A DNA stretch of 64,000 nt, taken from contig CM023534.1 of NCBI GenBank assembly GCA_013350335.1, positions 25,067,302 through 25,131,301 of the forward strand, read 5' to 3'. Origin of the DNA: Chimonanthus salicifolius (Eukaryota; Streptophyta; Magnoliopsida; Laurales; Calycanthaceae). Position 1 is the stretch's first letter. The number at the start of each line of letters is the position of its first letter. The notes beneath the pieces were generated by a model, which was not told where the DNA came from, ran no database searches, and worked only from the letters and a program-made list of their open reading frames with translations. Positions 11,203-21,945 of this stretch are shown here, one piece after another. The position numbers and the translations under genes are program-made.

Positions 11203-14200
11203 TGCAGAAATTATAAAACTATATATTGTATTTCATAAACTAAGCTATTACATGTATTTATAGCCTCTAGCCGACCCTAGGGCTATCACAATCAAACTCA
11301 GACTCTTAATCTAATTATAAATCAAATACACCTCTTAATTAGCGGTAAACCCAACTTAGACTCCTAATCACACAATAATTCTATTAATATTAGAACTCTA
11401 AATATATACCAACACACCCCCGCAAACTGAAGCGTGGATGAACGCGAAGCTTGCAACGTGAAGAAATGACAGATGAACTGTAAAAGTGGCAAACTGACTG
11501 CCCACGAAGATTTGTTGAAGAAGCAGCACATGGTTGACTACTAACTGGCAACACCTTGATTGGTTGTAAATATGTGTTGAAGTGGCAGCGCAGATTGGCT
11601 GCAAAATGGCAAGCGGCAAACACCGATGGCAGCCTGAAATAAAGAGAGAGGCTCGGACGACAGCAGTGGCCATAAGACAATTGTCCGGCAAACAATGATC
11701 GGAACATGTGATAAAGACAGGTAATGAATCACCTGTAAAACAGAGGGCATAGTACATGCCAAAAAAAACTGAAGCCATCACATCGATCAATCCGATCGGA
11801 AAGGCCAGCAAACAAAGAGGCTGAAGTCATAAAGACCAGCAAATAAGGTTGTAGCCATAAAAGGCCAGCAAACAATGGCTGAGGTCATAAAGACCAGCAA
11901 ATACGACTGTAGCCATAAAAGGTCAGGAAAGACTGTAACCATGAAAGACCAACAAACAATGGGGACGAATCAGAGTCCTCCAAATAAAAGGAGTGGAATT
12001 CCACAACAAATGGACATTTGTCCAAAACATGCAGTCTCATTTTCGAGAAACGACAAAACAAGGCGTGCTCGAACGAAGGGCAAGTTACGTCCCTTATTTC
12101 GGCTCTCCCCCTTTCTTCTTGGCACAAATCTCGTAGATTGTGGCGAGAAGAAACAACAAAGGAACAAATCATGATTGGTTGACGAAACACCTAAGTAGTG
12201 GATCTTGACCATAAACAGATCTGAAAATTGAGTCAAGCAAATAGAGCCCAAACAGCTAGAACTAGAATTCCTGAAGCCATCAGAGTACTTTGAACCAGAA
12301 TCACCAAAACCACCAAAAACGTCCAAACCCAGGCCACCATTGCTTCCAAAAATGACTAAAACCTGAATCAACAATACGATTTCCTCCATCGACAACAATA
12401 TGAGGGAGTTTTTTAAACTTGCTCCCTACATCCCGCTCAATAACTCTAACAGCGGTGTTTATTCAGCAAAGACGTGGAAGAGAAAGGCTGTGCAGATCTA
12501 ACTGGAGGCAAACCTGGTTGTGCATCACAACAACTTGGAATTTTGGCAATCATCTGTTCCAAACAATCTCTACAAAGATTATCTGTCAAGTCTCTAGTGC
12601 ATTGCTCTAGACCATAAATGTTTATAAAATCTGAAACAAATATCATCCATGTTGCAAATGTAGATTGTTGTGAAGAATCTCTTGCAGATAGATTCCTCAA
12701 AAAAGGCAACCAAACGTCGATTAAACAGAACTGAGTCGACACATTTGGCCCAGTCCAATCATCAGTATTAATAGAGCCTTTACCCGAGGAGCAGAGAGTT
12801 GGGGATGAGATTAGATCTAGATATGAGAAAAGGGGTCTGCAGCAATAATGATTCCAAATCATTCAGATCTGGAACAAGGAAAGGCTAAAGCAGCAATGCC
12901 AGCGGCGGAAGCCTGGCAGAGAGATTTGAGATCTCAAACGACAGATTGGAGCACCAAACGAAAGTTGTTACAGATCTCTGTAGTCGGTGAAGACTATGCA
13001 CACAGCCGGGATGTGGAAGACGTTGTTGGTGGCTATTGCAAAGAAGGTGGATCTGAAACAAGATAGATCTGGTGGATAGGTTTATTGGAGAAACAATAGT
13101 AGCCAAATAAGACACTGAAACGAGACTGCAGAGCTCCTTCGCTGGTGACTCCTCTCTCTCCCTCGGCCAATCTGCAGCCAGATGGGATCTCGGTGTTGTT
13201 GTAACAACACGGAAGATCTGAGTGTGTTTATTGAAGTTTGAGTTAATCCATGAAGAAGATGAGATCTGCAAGGAGATGGGCCCCACGGTGGCTACAACTG
13301 TATATCAGAGCAGCGCAGCAACAGAGCGATGATAAGTTTTGCCCAAATCAAACAACAGTAAGAGGGATGCAGGCGAAGGTGATGCAGTCCATATTTTGAA
13401 GGTACTAGGGATGGCTTTGTATCAAAGTAGATATCCCCTCCCTCCCCTTGCCATTGGATCTCCTTTGGCAGAGGGAGAGAATAAGAGATGTGCTTATCGG
13501 CTCACTTAATCGGATCTAATTCTGACTGATACCATGTAGAAATTATAAAACTATATATTGTATTTCATAAACTAAGTTGTTGCCCAGAAATTGACCCTAA
13601 GGAGGAGGGGGCGGGGGGGCGGGGAGGGAAGGAATTGGGTCAATACAAACTTTTTGGGTTTTCTTTGATTACACAATTTAGAAAGATAAGATGCAAACAA
13701 GTAGTAAATAAATGCCAGAATATAAAAGAGGAGATGAGAAGAGATGGAGAAATTGAACCCGATATTTTTACGAGGTTCGGCGTTCTTGCCTACGTCCTCG
13801 CCTCAAGTACACCACTTGAGGATTGAATGCACCAAACTTCTCCTTCAAGGGTGGAGAAGAAACCCATTACAATGCTTGTAGAGAACACTCTCTGATTTGA
13901 AGCTGAAGACACCCTTCTCCTTCACAAGAGTTACACCAACCCTTCACAAACTTTATCTCTCAAGGAAATGTAGAAGATTACAATGTAAAGCTTAGGAGTA
14001 ACTTTCAAATGTTTACAAATCTAGTTTACTAAGAGTTATTCAAAGAGTTGAACTGAAATGGCTCAAGGTAAGATTGCAAGAGATGGATTTTGAGCTAGAG
14101 TATGCTTGGGATTTGATTTCAATGGATTCCCCTTGATTTCAAATGAGTCAACACTTCTTATGCCCATTGATGCTTGGTTTTATAAATTTTTCATTGGTTA

Positions 14201-15165
14201 AGACCGTTGTCAAGCATTAAATGAAACAAGGGGCCGTTGGAGAGAGCATTTAATGTACAAAAAATATTACCATTTCGCTATTCAATCGACTGAAATGAAG
14301 ATTCAGTCGACTGAAAATTCCCCGAAACTCAAACAGTTTATCTGTTAATAATTTAGTCGGCTGAATATAAAGTTTCAGTCGACTGAAATCTCATTCATTG
14401 AAAATCCAGAATTTCAATCGGCTGAAATATGGATTCAGTCGACTGAAAATCCATCCCCACTTAATCCATTGTTTCAGTCAACTGAAATCTCTAGTTCAGT
14501 CGACTGAAATGACCTTAATGATAATTTGTGCAATTTTGACTTTATTTTGGTCATTTTCAAATACATTTGATAGGTCTTGGGGATTAGGTGTTATCCTAGG
14601 ATTCCATTTGTATGCATAAGATAAAGTTGGGTATCCTAGGGTCCACTAGAGGGTGACTTGGGCCATGGTGTTCAAACACAATTGAGTAACTTTACATTTT
14701 GTTCCTAACACTCATGACCAATACTTAAGAACGCAAACTTGATCTTCAATCTTCAGTACTTGTATCATTTGCCATTTGATCTTCAAAGATTGATAAGCCA
14801 TCCGATCTCTTCCGTGTTGATCATGATTGTATTAAAATTGATCTTCAATGATCTTGCCCTTCTTTCTTCTTTGACTATGTCTTTTTGTAAATGTGATACC
14901 TGTCTCATAGAGTAATATCATTTGAAATGTTAAATGTCACACTTTAATGGTTTCTGGTCATCAAAATACCAATATATCCTTGGGTTGAAACCTTGGGCTA
15001 ACATAAGCTATTACATGTATTTATAACCTCTAGCCAACCCTAGGGCAATCACAATCAAACTCAAACTCTTAATCTAATTATAAATCAAATACACCTTTTA
15101 ATTAGAGGTAAACCCAACTTAGACTCCTAATCACACAATAATTCTATTAATATTAGAACTCTAAA
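11203..15165 (-). mobile_element. Non-autonomous LTR retroelement (LARD-like) in the F-box gene
   Basis: The left LTR (11203-11414) and right LTR (13535-13577 plus 15004-15165) share about 200 bp, for example ACTATATATTGTATTTCATA and TTCTATTAATATTAG. Immediately left of the right LTR is ACTGATACCA, which on the minus strand reads TGGTATCAGT, a tRNA-Met primer site; CACCCCCGC next to the left LTR reads as a purine tract on the same strand. The element therefore lies on the minus strand. The 2.1-kb interior (11415-13534) has no protein domain, only short repeated words such as CCAGCAAA near 11810-11955. The right LTR lacks its last 12 or so bases and the expected target duplication, so a small deletion has hit the right junction. 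Confidence 0.75.
13578..15003. mobile_element. Solo LTR, 1.4 kb, copia-type, nested in the right LTR
   Basis: It starts TGTTGCCC and ends GGGCTAACA (short inverted termini). The flanks are TAAGT (13573-13577) and TAAGC (15004-15008), a 5-bp duplication with one mismatch. Removing it restores the continuity of the host LTR, as shown by the left copy at 11245. It carries the ACGAGGTTCGG / GCCTACGTCC motif near 13770 and several TTCAGTCGACTGAA palindromes (14280-14510). It has the same build as 16516-17950. Confidence 0.8.
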
Positions 15166-15462
15166 GACATAGAGATATGGATCATGAGCAATAAATCTCG
15201 AGGTTTTCAATGGGCCAAGATGTTTTCTATGAGTCTTTACAGGGTTTCTTGATCAGATTTGGGTTTCAATGGATTTAATCATGGTTATTTATATCCACTG
15301 CCATATGTGGGTGGTGAGGTTCTCATGTTTAAATACCAATATCATTTCTTTTTTAGGGATTCATTGTCATTCAATATCAACACAGGAGAGCTACTCAAGT
15401 TTGAGTCATCTAATTTCGACTGTGAATATTCCGTCTACAAGGAGAGTCATTTTCTTTATTAA

Positions 15463-16515
15463 GCAAATGTTGACGGTAGATGAATATGATCCTATGAATG
15501 ATCCATGGATGGTGAAACTTATTATCAAAGTTACTAATTTTGTATCTATGTGATGTCGAATTTTTTAATTATAACTTTAACTAAATAAGAATGGATTTTT
15601 TCCTTTTTTTTTTTTTGCAATATTGTCATCATCCTTTATCTTTGTCTTTAATTCTGTCATTCATTAGTATAACTATTATTTGTAAAGAGTTTTCTTGTAC
15701 TCGGAAGACACTATTTTTACCCTCACAGTTTTTTTTTCCAATCTTGATCCTTCATAAATATTATCTATCTTTGAATTTACCAAGAGAATATGTTGAAATA
15801 AATATTCTTTACCACTGGTTGTACTTTTGAATATTAACACAAGATTAAAAATATTTAAGTAGATCTTAAACTTTGTAGTTAGAAGTAAGAACATTCAAGT
15901 GGTTTAATGTGTTGGGTGCTCTACAATGCAATTTGCATTTTAACTGTTGTAACATCACTGCTTAGATTGAGTTCGAGGAGGTTGAATGCCTCCCACATTG
16001 GATTTAACTCGTCCAACTTGATATTTTAACTTGAACAAGTCAATCTAAATTTAGAAAGACTCAAGCGAGTTTAGAACTTAAAAAGTTTGAGCATTAGGTT
16101 TTAAAATTGGCTAGCATATTAGTCAGAATTGGTTTTGGCAAAACCCATGAGTCATGATAATATTGAGATGTCCCAGTCATCTTGAGTGAAAATTAGAGCA
16201 GTAGAGTTATGAATTTAATAGCAAAAACAATAAAAAGTTATCATCATTAGAATACTTTATAAATTTATTTTAAGTTAGTTTTTGGAGTTCTTATCTTCCA
16301 TTCTGTCTTAGGAGGATGGAAGGTGTGCTGATTCCAAGACATCACAATTTCATTTTTAATTTTATTAAAAAAATAAAAATAAAAATAATTTCATTTCATC
16401 TTGTATAATTTAATACTTCCACAGTGATCTATCTAATCATTTAGATATTCAAATTTCACCATCTAATAGAGCCCATTAAGCAACTACCAAATATGAAATG
16501 AAATGTTGTGGTCAC
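15463..16515. other. AT-rich intergenic DNA 3' of the F-box relic
   Basis: No gene or repeat structure seen apart from homopolymer tracts. The short open frames at 15591-15894 are low-complexity and overlap on both strands. Confidence 0.6.
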
Positions 16516-17950
16516 TGTTAATCGATCTAGCCCGATGTCTAGAATAGTCCTAGAGGGGGGTGAATAAGACCACGGAGGAATTTTAAATTTCTTTAAAATG
16601 TAAATCAATTAATTTATTTTTTTAATAAATTAATCCAATTTATTCCCAAATTGTGCAATTAAGATACAAGATAAACACAAGCACAATAATAAAAGGAGAC
16701 GAGAAGAGATAAATATCTTGACACAGAGATTTTTATGTGGTTCGGTAACCTTGTCTACATCCACGCCTCAAGTACACCACTTGAGGATTCTAGTAACCTT
16801 CTCCTTCACGGGTGGAGATCGAACCTATACAACACTTGATCTTATTTACAGATGAAGATCTAACCGATGACTCACAAGAGAACACCTCTCTTGAGATTTC
16901 ACAAGGGTTACACCAACCCTTTATAATTTTCTCAATAAGTAATGGAAAGAATGGTTTTTGATAAATACCAAGAACACTAGCCTCTAGTTGCTTGAAGTAA
17001 CTTCGGCGTGCTCTTGAATGTCCTTCTCCTTGCTATGCTCCTTGGTGATGAGTGGATGCTCCGTTGAATGCCAAACCAAAGATTAGGAGAAGAGGATTAG
17101 GGAAGATAAATGGTTTTCCTATGAGAACAATCTATCTCTAAATGTTCTCTCAAATACACACTCAAGAGTGAGCCTAATATGCTCAAGATTTGCATATAAG
17201 AACTTTGAGTGTGTGAGAGATTGAGTTGAAGAACTTTGGTAATCTAACTATGGATTTTTAGTGCTCTTGAAATGATTGGGAGTCTTGGATAATATTAGAG
17301 AGGGTTTTGCTCATCAAGAATCAACCTTTGGAATGCCCTAAGGTCATACATTTAATGCCCTCTTGAAAATATGGTCGTTGGAAGTAGAAATCAGAATAAT
17401 AGAGCCGTTAAAAACTTCCTGTTGCGATTTCAGTCGACTAAATTTGAAGATTCAGTCAACTGAAATTTCTAGAGATGACTGTTGAAACATCTAGGTACAT
17501 TCAGTCACTGAATTCCAAGCTTCAGCCAACTGAATCTCATCGAAGGCTGAAAATCCATCCAGCAGAGTTTTCAGTCGACTGAAATTTAAGATTCAGTCGA
17601 CTGAAAACTTGGCAGTTTTGCATACCTCCATTAAAACGACCATAACTTGAGTTCTCGAACTCGATTTTGGGAGTTCTTGGGCTCGTTGGAAAGCTCAATT
17701 GAGAGATATATCTACTCACCAAGTTTGGTCCAATTTAAAGTCCATTTGATACCTCAAATAATCTCTCAAATGGGGGTATATGACAAAACTGTTTTGATTT
17801 GTTTTGCACCCTTTCAGTGAAATGCTCATAACTTGAGCTATACATTTCCAAATTGGGTGTTCTTGGACTTTTTAGAAAGCCCTTTGATCAAATCATAAAG
17901 ATTTTACTAGTACTTGAGCACATTTAGTATGAGGAAAATCCTCTCCAACA
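16516..17950. mobile_element. Copia-type LTR, related to 13578-15003
   Basis: It runs from TGTTAATCGATC to CTCTCCAACA. It shares with the 13578 LTR the blocks ACGCCTCAAGTACACCACTT, CTTCTCCTTCA and GGGTTACACCAACCC in the same order, and it carries TTCAGTCGACTGAA-like palindromes at 17430-17605. The segment GAATAGTCCTAGAGGGGGGT near its start is typical of plant LTRs. The flanks GTCAC and GGGTA do not match, so this is a rearranged copy or my ends are not exact. Confidence 0.6.
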
Positions 17951-18045
17951 GGGTAAAACATAATTAACCTAAGAAATCTAATTTAGTTCTACCAAATTCT
18001 AAGTTATGGATTCTAAGGTTTGTTCCAATGGTAAGTTTTTTAGTG

Positions 18046-18960
18046 CTTACAACGGAATAAACAAGAATAATCGAACGGAAAAAATAAACACAATCCGACA
18101 CAAGCAAATTAACGTGGTTTTGCCCCAGCCGGCCTACGTCCATGGAGCGTGAAAGAGATTTTATTAAGAGAGAAATAAATCACATACAAGAATGAATCCT
18201 TTGTTTGAAAGAAACAAAATCAAACCCGAAATTAGAGAGAACTCTGATCAAATCTGGCTTTTCACCACGTGCCAATGTGCAAGACAATTTGGCACTTTGC
18301 TGCTCCAACTAGCAGATAGTGCTGTCCTCCTCTTTCTTGCTCTTTACCTACACGTGGTGAGCTTCCTCTGCTACTCAAAGATTCAGCCAGCCAGACAACC
18401 CTCTTTTTGCTGCCAGCACTTCTAGACATCCCTTCTATTGTCCTATTTGTTGCCCCTTTCCTCTCTTCTCTCTTGCAAGTATGCTGAGTACCTATCTTTG
18501 TTGCAGCCCTCAGCAGAGTATATCTCTCGACCAACCAGCAGCCTGTATATATAGATATACAGTCGGTCCTCTTATGTCTCTAGAATAGGATATTCTAATT
18601 CAGTCTTTCCTTGTTTCTTAGCAACTTCCGTGTCCCACTATATAGTAACTTCCTTAATAGAAATCCTAGTTGTCGTTTGAGACACCCACGTCAACAAAGT
18701 CTAGGTGTTCTAAGTCATTCCTAAGTCCAAATACCTGTGTTGGTTGGCATGCATGAATTTCTTCCTGTTTTGGTGCGACGCCTTCCAAGTGACGCGTCTT
18801 CAGGAGCTTCAAACTTGATATGACTATGCATGTCTTCCAGATGCGCGGTCTTGACACGCGAACAAGGTCACGATAAGTCACACAAATTGACAACTCATAA
18901 CTCAGTCGGACACAGTCACGGAATTGACAACTCAGTCTGACTCAAGGGAGACACATTTAA
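18046..18960. mobile_element. Copia-type LTR fragment
   Basis: It contains ATTAACGTGGTTTTGCC followed by GGCCTACGTCCATGGAG near 18105-18145, the same motif pair as the other copia-type LTRs here. No ends, primer site or target duplication could be fixed. The remaining text is non-coding; the boundaries are approximate. Confidence 0.45.
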
Positions 18961-19764
18961 CTTTTAGACCAATAGTCACATTAAAAATTTTTGAGAAAAG
19001 ATTGAATTTAAATGAAAATTAAATTTGGATTTAAATTTTAAATTATGAAAAGGCTTTTTTAGGATGATATCAGAATATAGATGTTGATTTATTATTTTTT
19101 GGTATTTATAGTTACTTTTGTGGGAATAAGAATCATTTTTTTTATGAAAATATAATCATGTCTTTTATTATGTCTATTGTATATTATATTTTATTTTTAA
19201 TGGTTATTTATATTCTATTATCTATTAATTTACTTTATACTTATTTATTAGTTACAGTAAAATCCCTATAAAACAGTACTATTGGGACCAAGAGAAATTA
19301 TTATCTTAGCGGGGTTATTGATTTATCGATAAATGATTAATTTATTAATTTATAGATAAATGAATATTTTTTAATTTAGAGAGAGTATTATGTTTTTACT
19401 ACTTGTACATGTATGACTTATAAATCCAAAAACAATGGATGTGACCAAAAGTTAATACATACAAGCCCAATAGATTCTAAAAAAGAAGAGATGAGAGTTG
19501 TGTTTTATCAATTGTTTCTCCAAAGAGGTCTTTTAAGAAGTAGTAACCTTAAATAACTACTTGTTACAACATGAAAAAAATATGCTAGAGGTGGTGTATT
19601 CATTGCAAAAAATTAAGGATGAGGTTGAGTTCATTTTAGCTACAAAGTAAAGGCAAACAACTTTAGATGCATATTTTGAGAAAGAGTTGAATTGAGAAAA
19701 TAGAACTATCAAGTAAAAAGTTACTCAATACTGGTTTGGAATGGTCTTTCAAAAAGCTATGGTC
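18961..19764. other. AT-rich intergenic DNA
   Basis: No gene or repeat structure seen. It holds long A/T runs and no credible open frame. Confidence 0.6.
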
Positions 19765-20158
19765 TCAGGACAATACAATCGTCAGTTGACGACCCATCGT
19801 GAGGAACATGCCATGATACATTAGGCGCACGACCCATCGTCTGGGACAGGGCCGATACATTGGGACTATGTACATTGGCAGGTCACACTTAAGGTTCTGG
19901 TTTGAGGAACTCTGTCAAACTGGAAATGTCCCAGGACGATCAATTCTAGGTTTTCTGTGAATTTTCGAAACGTTTTGTATGATAATTCAATAATTAATCA
20001 AAATTACAGAAATGTCGCTCGAGTTTCTGAACTCAAAGTGGCGCAACCCCAGGCTTACTGGTGAGCCCACTCTAGCAAATGCTACCAACCTCCTGAAGAC
20101 CAACTCGGGGATTTACAGATCTCTCAAAAACTCGAAAATGTCGTAACGGGTCGTTACA
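19765..20158 (-). mobile_element. Fragment of a Tekay-like LTR
   Basis: It ends GTAACGGGTCGTTACA. On the minus strand this reads TGTAACGACCCGTTAC, the start of this LTR class, followed by a block like that at 61380-61457 (AGATCTCTC, CTCGAAAATGTCG). It contains a tandem of CGACCCATCGT near 19785-19840. Only about 0.4 kb remains and no target duplication is visible. Confidence 0.55.
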
Positions 20159-20504
20159 AGCAAAGATGTTTTCAAAGTCCAAATCTTTCTTCAACCTTAG
20201 AGTATGATTAGGACGTAATTTATATAAGATGAATTGGGTCGAAAGTTTTATTTTATTTTCTCGATATTAATTTAATTACTATTTAAAAAGTTGATTTGAA
20301 TATCATTATTTTTGTTATGGGAAGGCACTAAATATTGTGAAAGTGAGAAGTTTTTATTTTGTAATTATTTTTATCTTTAATAATAAAAAAGTAAAAAATA
20401 AAAATAAAAAATCTTTTATATTATTTGATGTCTCTCTTTTGTAAAAGCCTTTTATTAAAGCTTAAAATTAAAAAAATGATATATTTTAGTGTTTTTTATA
20501 ATAA

Positions 20505-21365
20505 GAGCTATTAGTATTTTTTTTTACTAATTATATGATAATAAGTTAATAAAAATAAATTCATTGTCTCATTTAATATAAATATCAATGTCTCTCTTAA
20601 ATTTTTAAATTATTTCTTGTTATTTAAAATTGTATTAAAATCTATTTATTTTAAAATTAAAATTTTCATATTCATAGCCTTTCGTAGTACTTAGTTGTTA
20701 ATGTTGAACTCAACTTTTAATGTAAACCTACGTTCCATTGAGAACTCGACACGTGTCATGAAAACCGACTATTTTGAGAAATGCCAACTTTTAATGGTAT
20801 TTGTCCATTCCATCCTTATTTTTCTTTGAATTTATCTATTTTGAGTTAATTTTATCATTTTTTTAAAATTTGTGCTCTAACATTATTATGATTTTGAGGT
20901 TTTTATGCAAAACATTTAATGAAATGATATGAGTGAAAACACTTTAATGTGATGAAAGTTTGTATGACATTTGTGTAATTTTCCTTTTTTTAGTAATTTC
21001 ATGAGATTAAGGTTTTTATATGTTTTTCTTCTAGATAACTTTTATTTTACTTTTTTTTGGAAGAACTTAATGAAATGAAATTAAGTGTTTACGGAATTAA
21101 ATGAAGATGTCTTAATATGATTAATATAGTTTGTATAGTATTTGTGTGATATTAATATTTTTTTAATAGTTATATAATAATAAGTGAAGAAAAATAAATT
21201 AATTGTCTCATTTTGTAAAAATATCGATGTCTCTGTTAAAATTTTAAATTATTTCTTATTATTTTAAATTGTATTTAAATCTATTTATTTTAAAATTAAA
21301 ATTTTTATATTCACAACATTTTAATGTAAACCTACAATACAGACACGTGTATGAAAAATCAAGTC
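20505..21365. repeat. Direct repeat upstream of the UIEF-like gene, with G-boxes
   Basis: About 260 bp at 20505-20770 recurs in diverged form at 21145-21365. Shared words include TAATAATAAGT-type text, AAATTATTTCTT, AAATCTATTTATTTTAAAAT and TTAATGTAAACCTAC. Both copies end with an ACACGTGT core (20750 and 21343), which contains the plant G-box CACGTG. The right copy lies 50-60 bp upstream of the TATA box. Confidence 0.6.
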
Positions 21366-21412
21366 GGTAATGAACTATACATCGCTGTTTCCAGTTTTTT
21401 CATCTCTCTGGC

Positions 21413-21420
21413 TTTATATA
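21413..21420 (+). promoter_or_regulatory. TATA box of the UIEF-like gene
   Basis: TTTATATA(TC) lies about 35-60 bp before the likely 5'UTR start and about 165 bp before the first donor site (21582). It is the best TATA match upstream of this gene. The G-box copy at 21343 lies just upstream. Confidence 0.6.
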
Positions 21421-21945
21421 TCACCAGCCTCAAACAGATGGAAAAACGAAAAACACTTGTGAAGGGCGGAAACCTTCTTCGTCATCTCTAGGTCACGATC
21501 GCTCGCTGAAACCCTAGATTGTTTTCTTTTTGGTGATCGGTGAAACCCTAGATTGTTCTGCTTTCAATCGAACCAAAATCGGTGAGTTTTTCTTTTGTTC
21601 CTTGTCTCTCCAAATTAAATCCTGTACTGCAATCGTCCTTTCTTTGAGAATTTTTTGTTTGTTTTCTTTGGAAACCCTAGATTATTTGTTGGGTGCTACT
21701 CCAATGAATTTGATTTGATTTTTGTGTTTATTGACACCCGAAAGTGGTTTCCACTTTGAATTGGGGAATCTTTAAGAATTTTCAACAATGCCCTAATGGC
21801 CCTATTCAAGAAGATTCCAATTGAATGCCTACAATTCTTTGCGTTGTGAATTTACCTGCCTAATTATTTGTTTTTCATTTGGTTTAGCTATTTTATTATG
21901 TTTCTTACTCTGTTGTTATTGATTGTCTTGTTGCAGACGGCAACG

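Larger units (their letters stand above)
10491..15462 (+). pseudogene. F-box / F-box-associated domain protein, broken
   Basis: In plants such proteins are the substrate receptors of SCF ubiquitin ligases. A start at 10491 gives METETLVSSLAEDIQL. Then the frame shifts and the F-box helix continues as ALYRFKCICKRWQSTISD. Next come KPFCLITACNGMLFG, VFNPRTREWSLIPKC (another frame) and, from about 10920, the F-box-associated domain: YLCFEVFSSDAGKWRL, FIDGILFWKV and LTLHKITDSAE (to 11210). The text resumes at 15166 with DIEIWIMSNKSRGFQWAKMF and runs to a stop at 15462, with one internal TGA. So there are at least two or three frameshifts, one nonsense codon and a 3.95-kb nested transposon insertion between codons for SAE and DIE. 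It cannot make a full protein. Confidence 0.85.

Noticed and set aside
11390..12862. Several minus-strand frames of 100-142 codons
   Set aside because: They overlap each other in different frames within the non-coding interior of an LTR element and show no domain.
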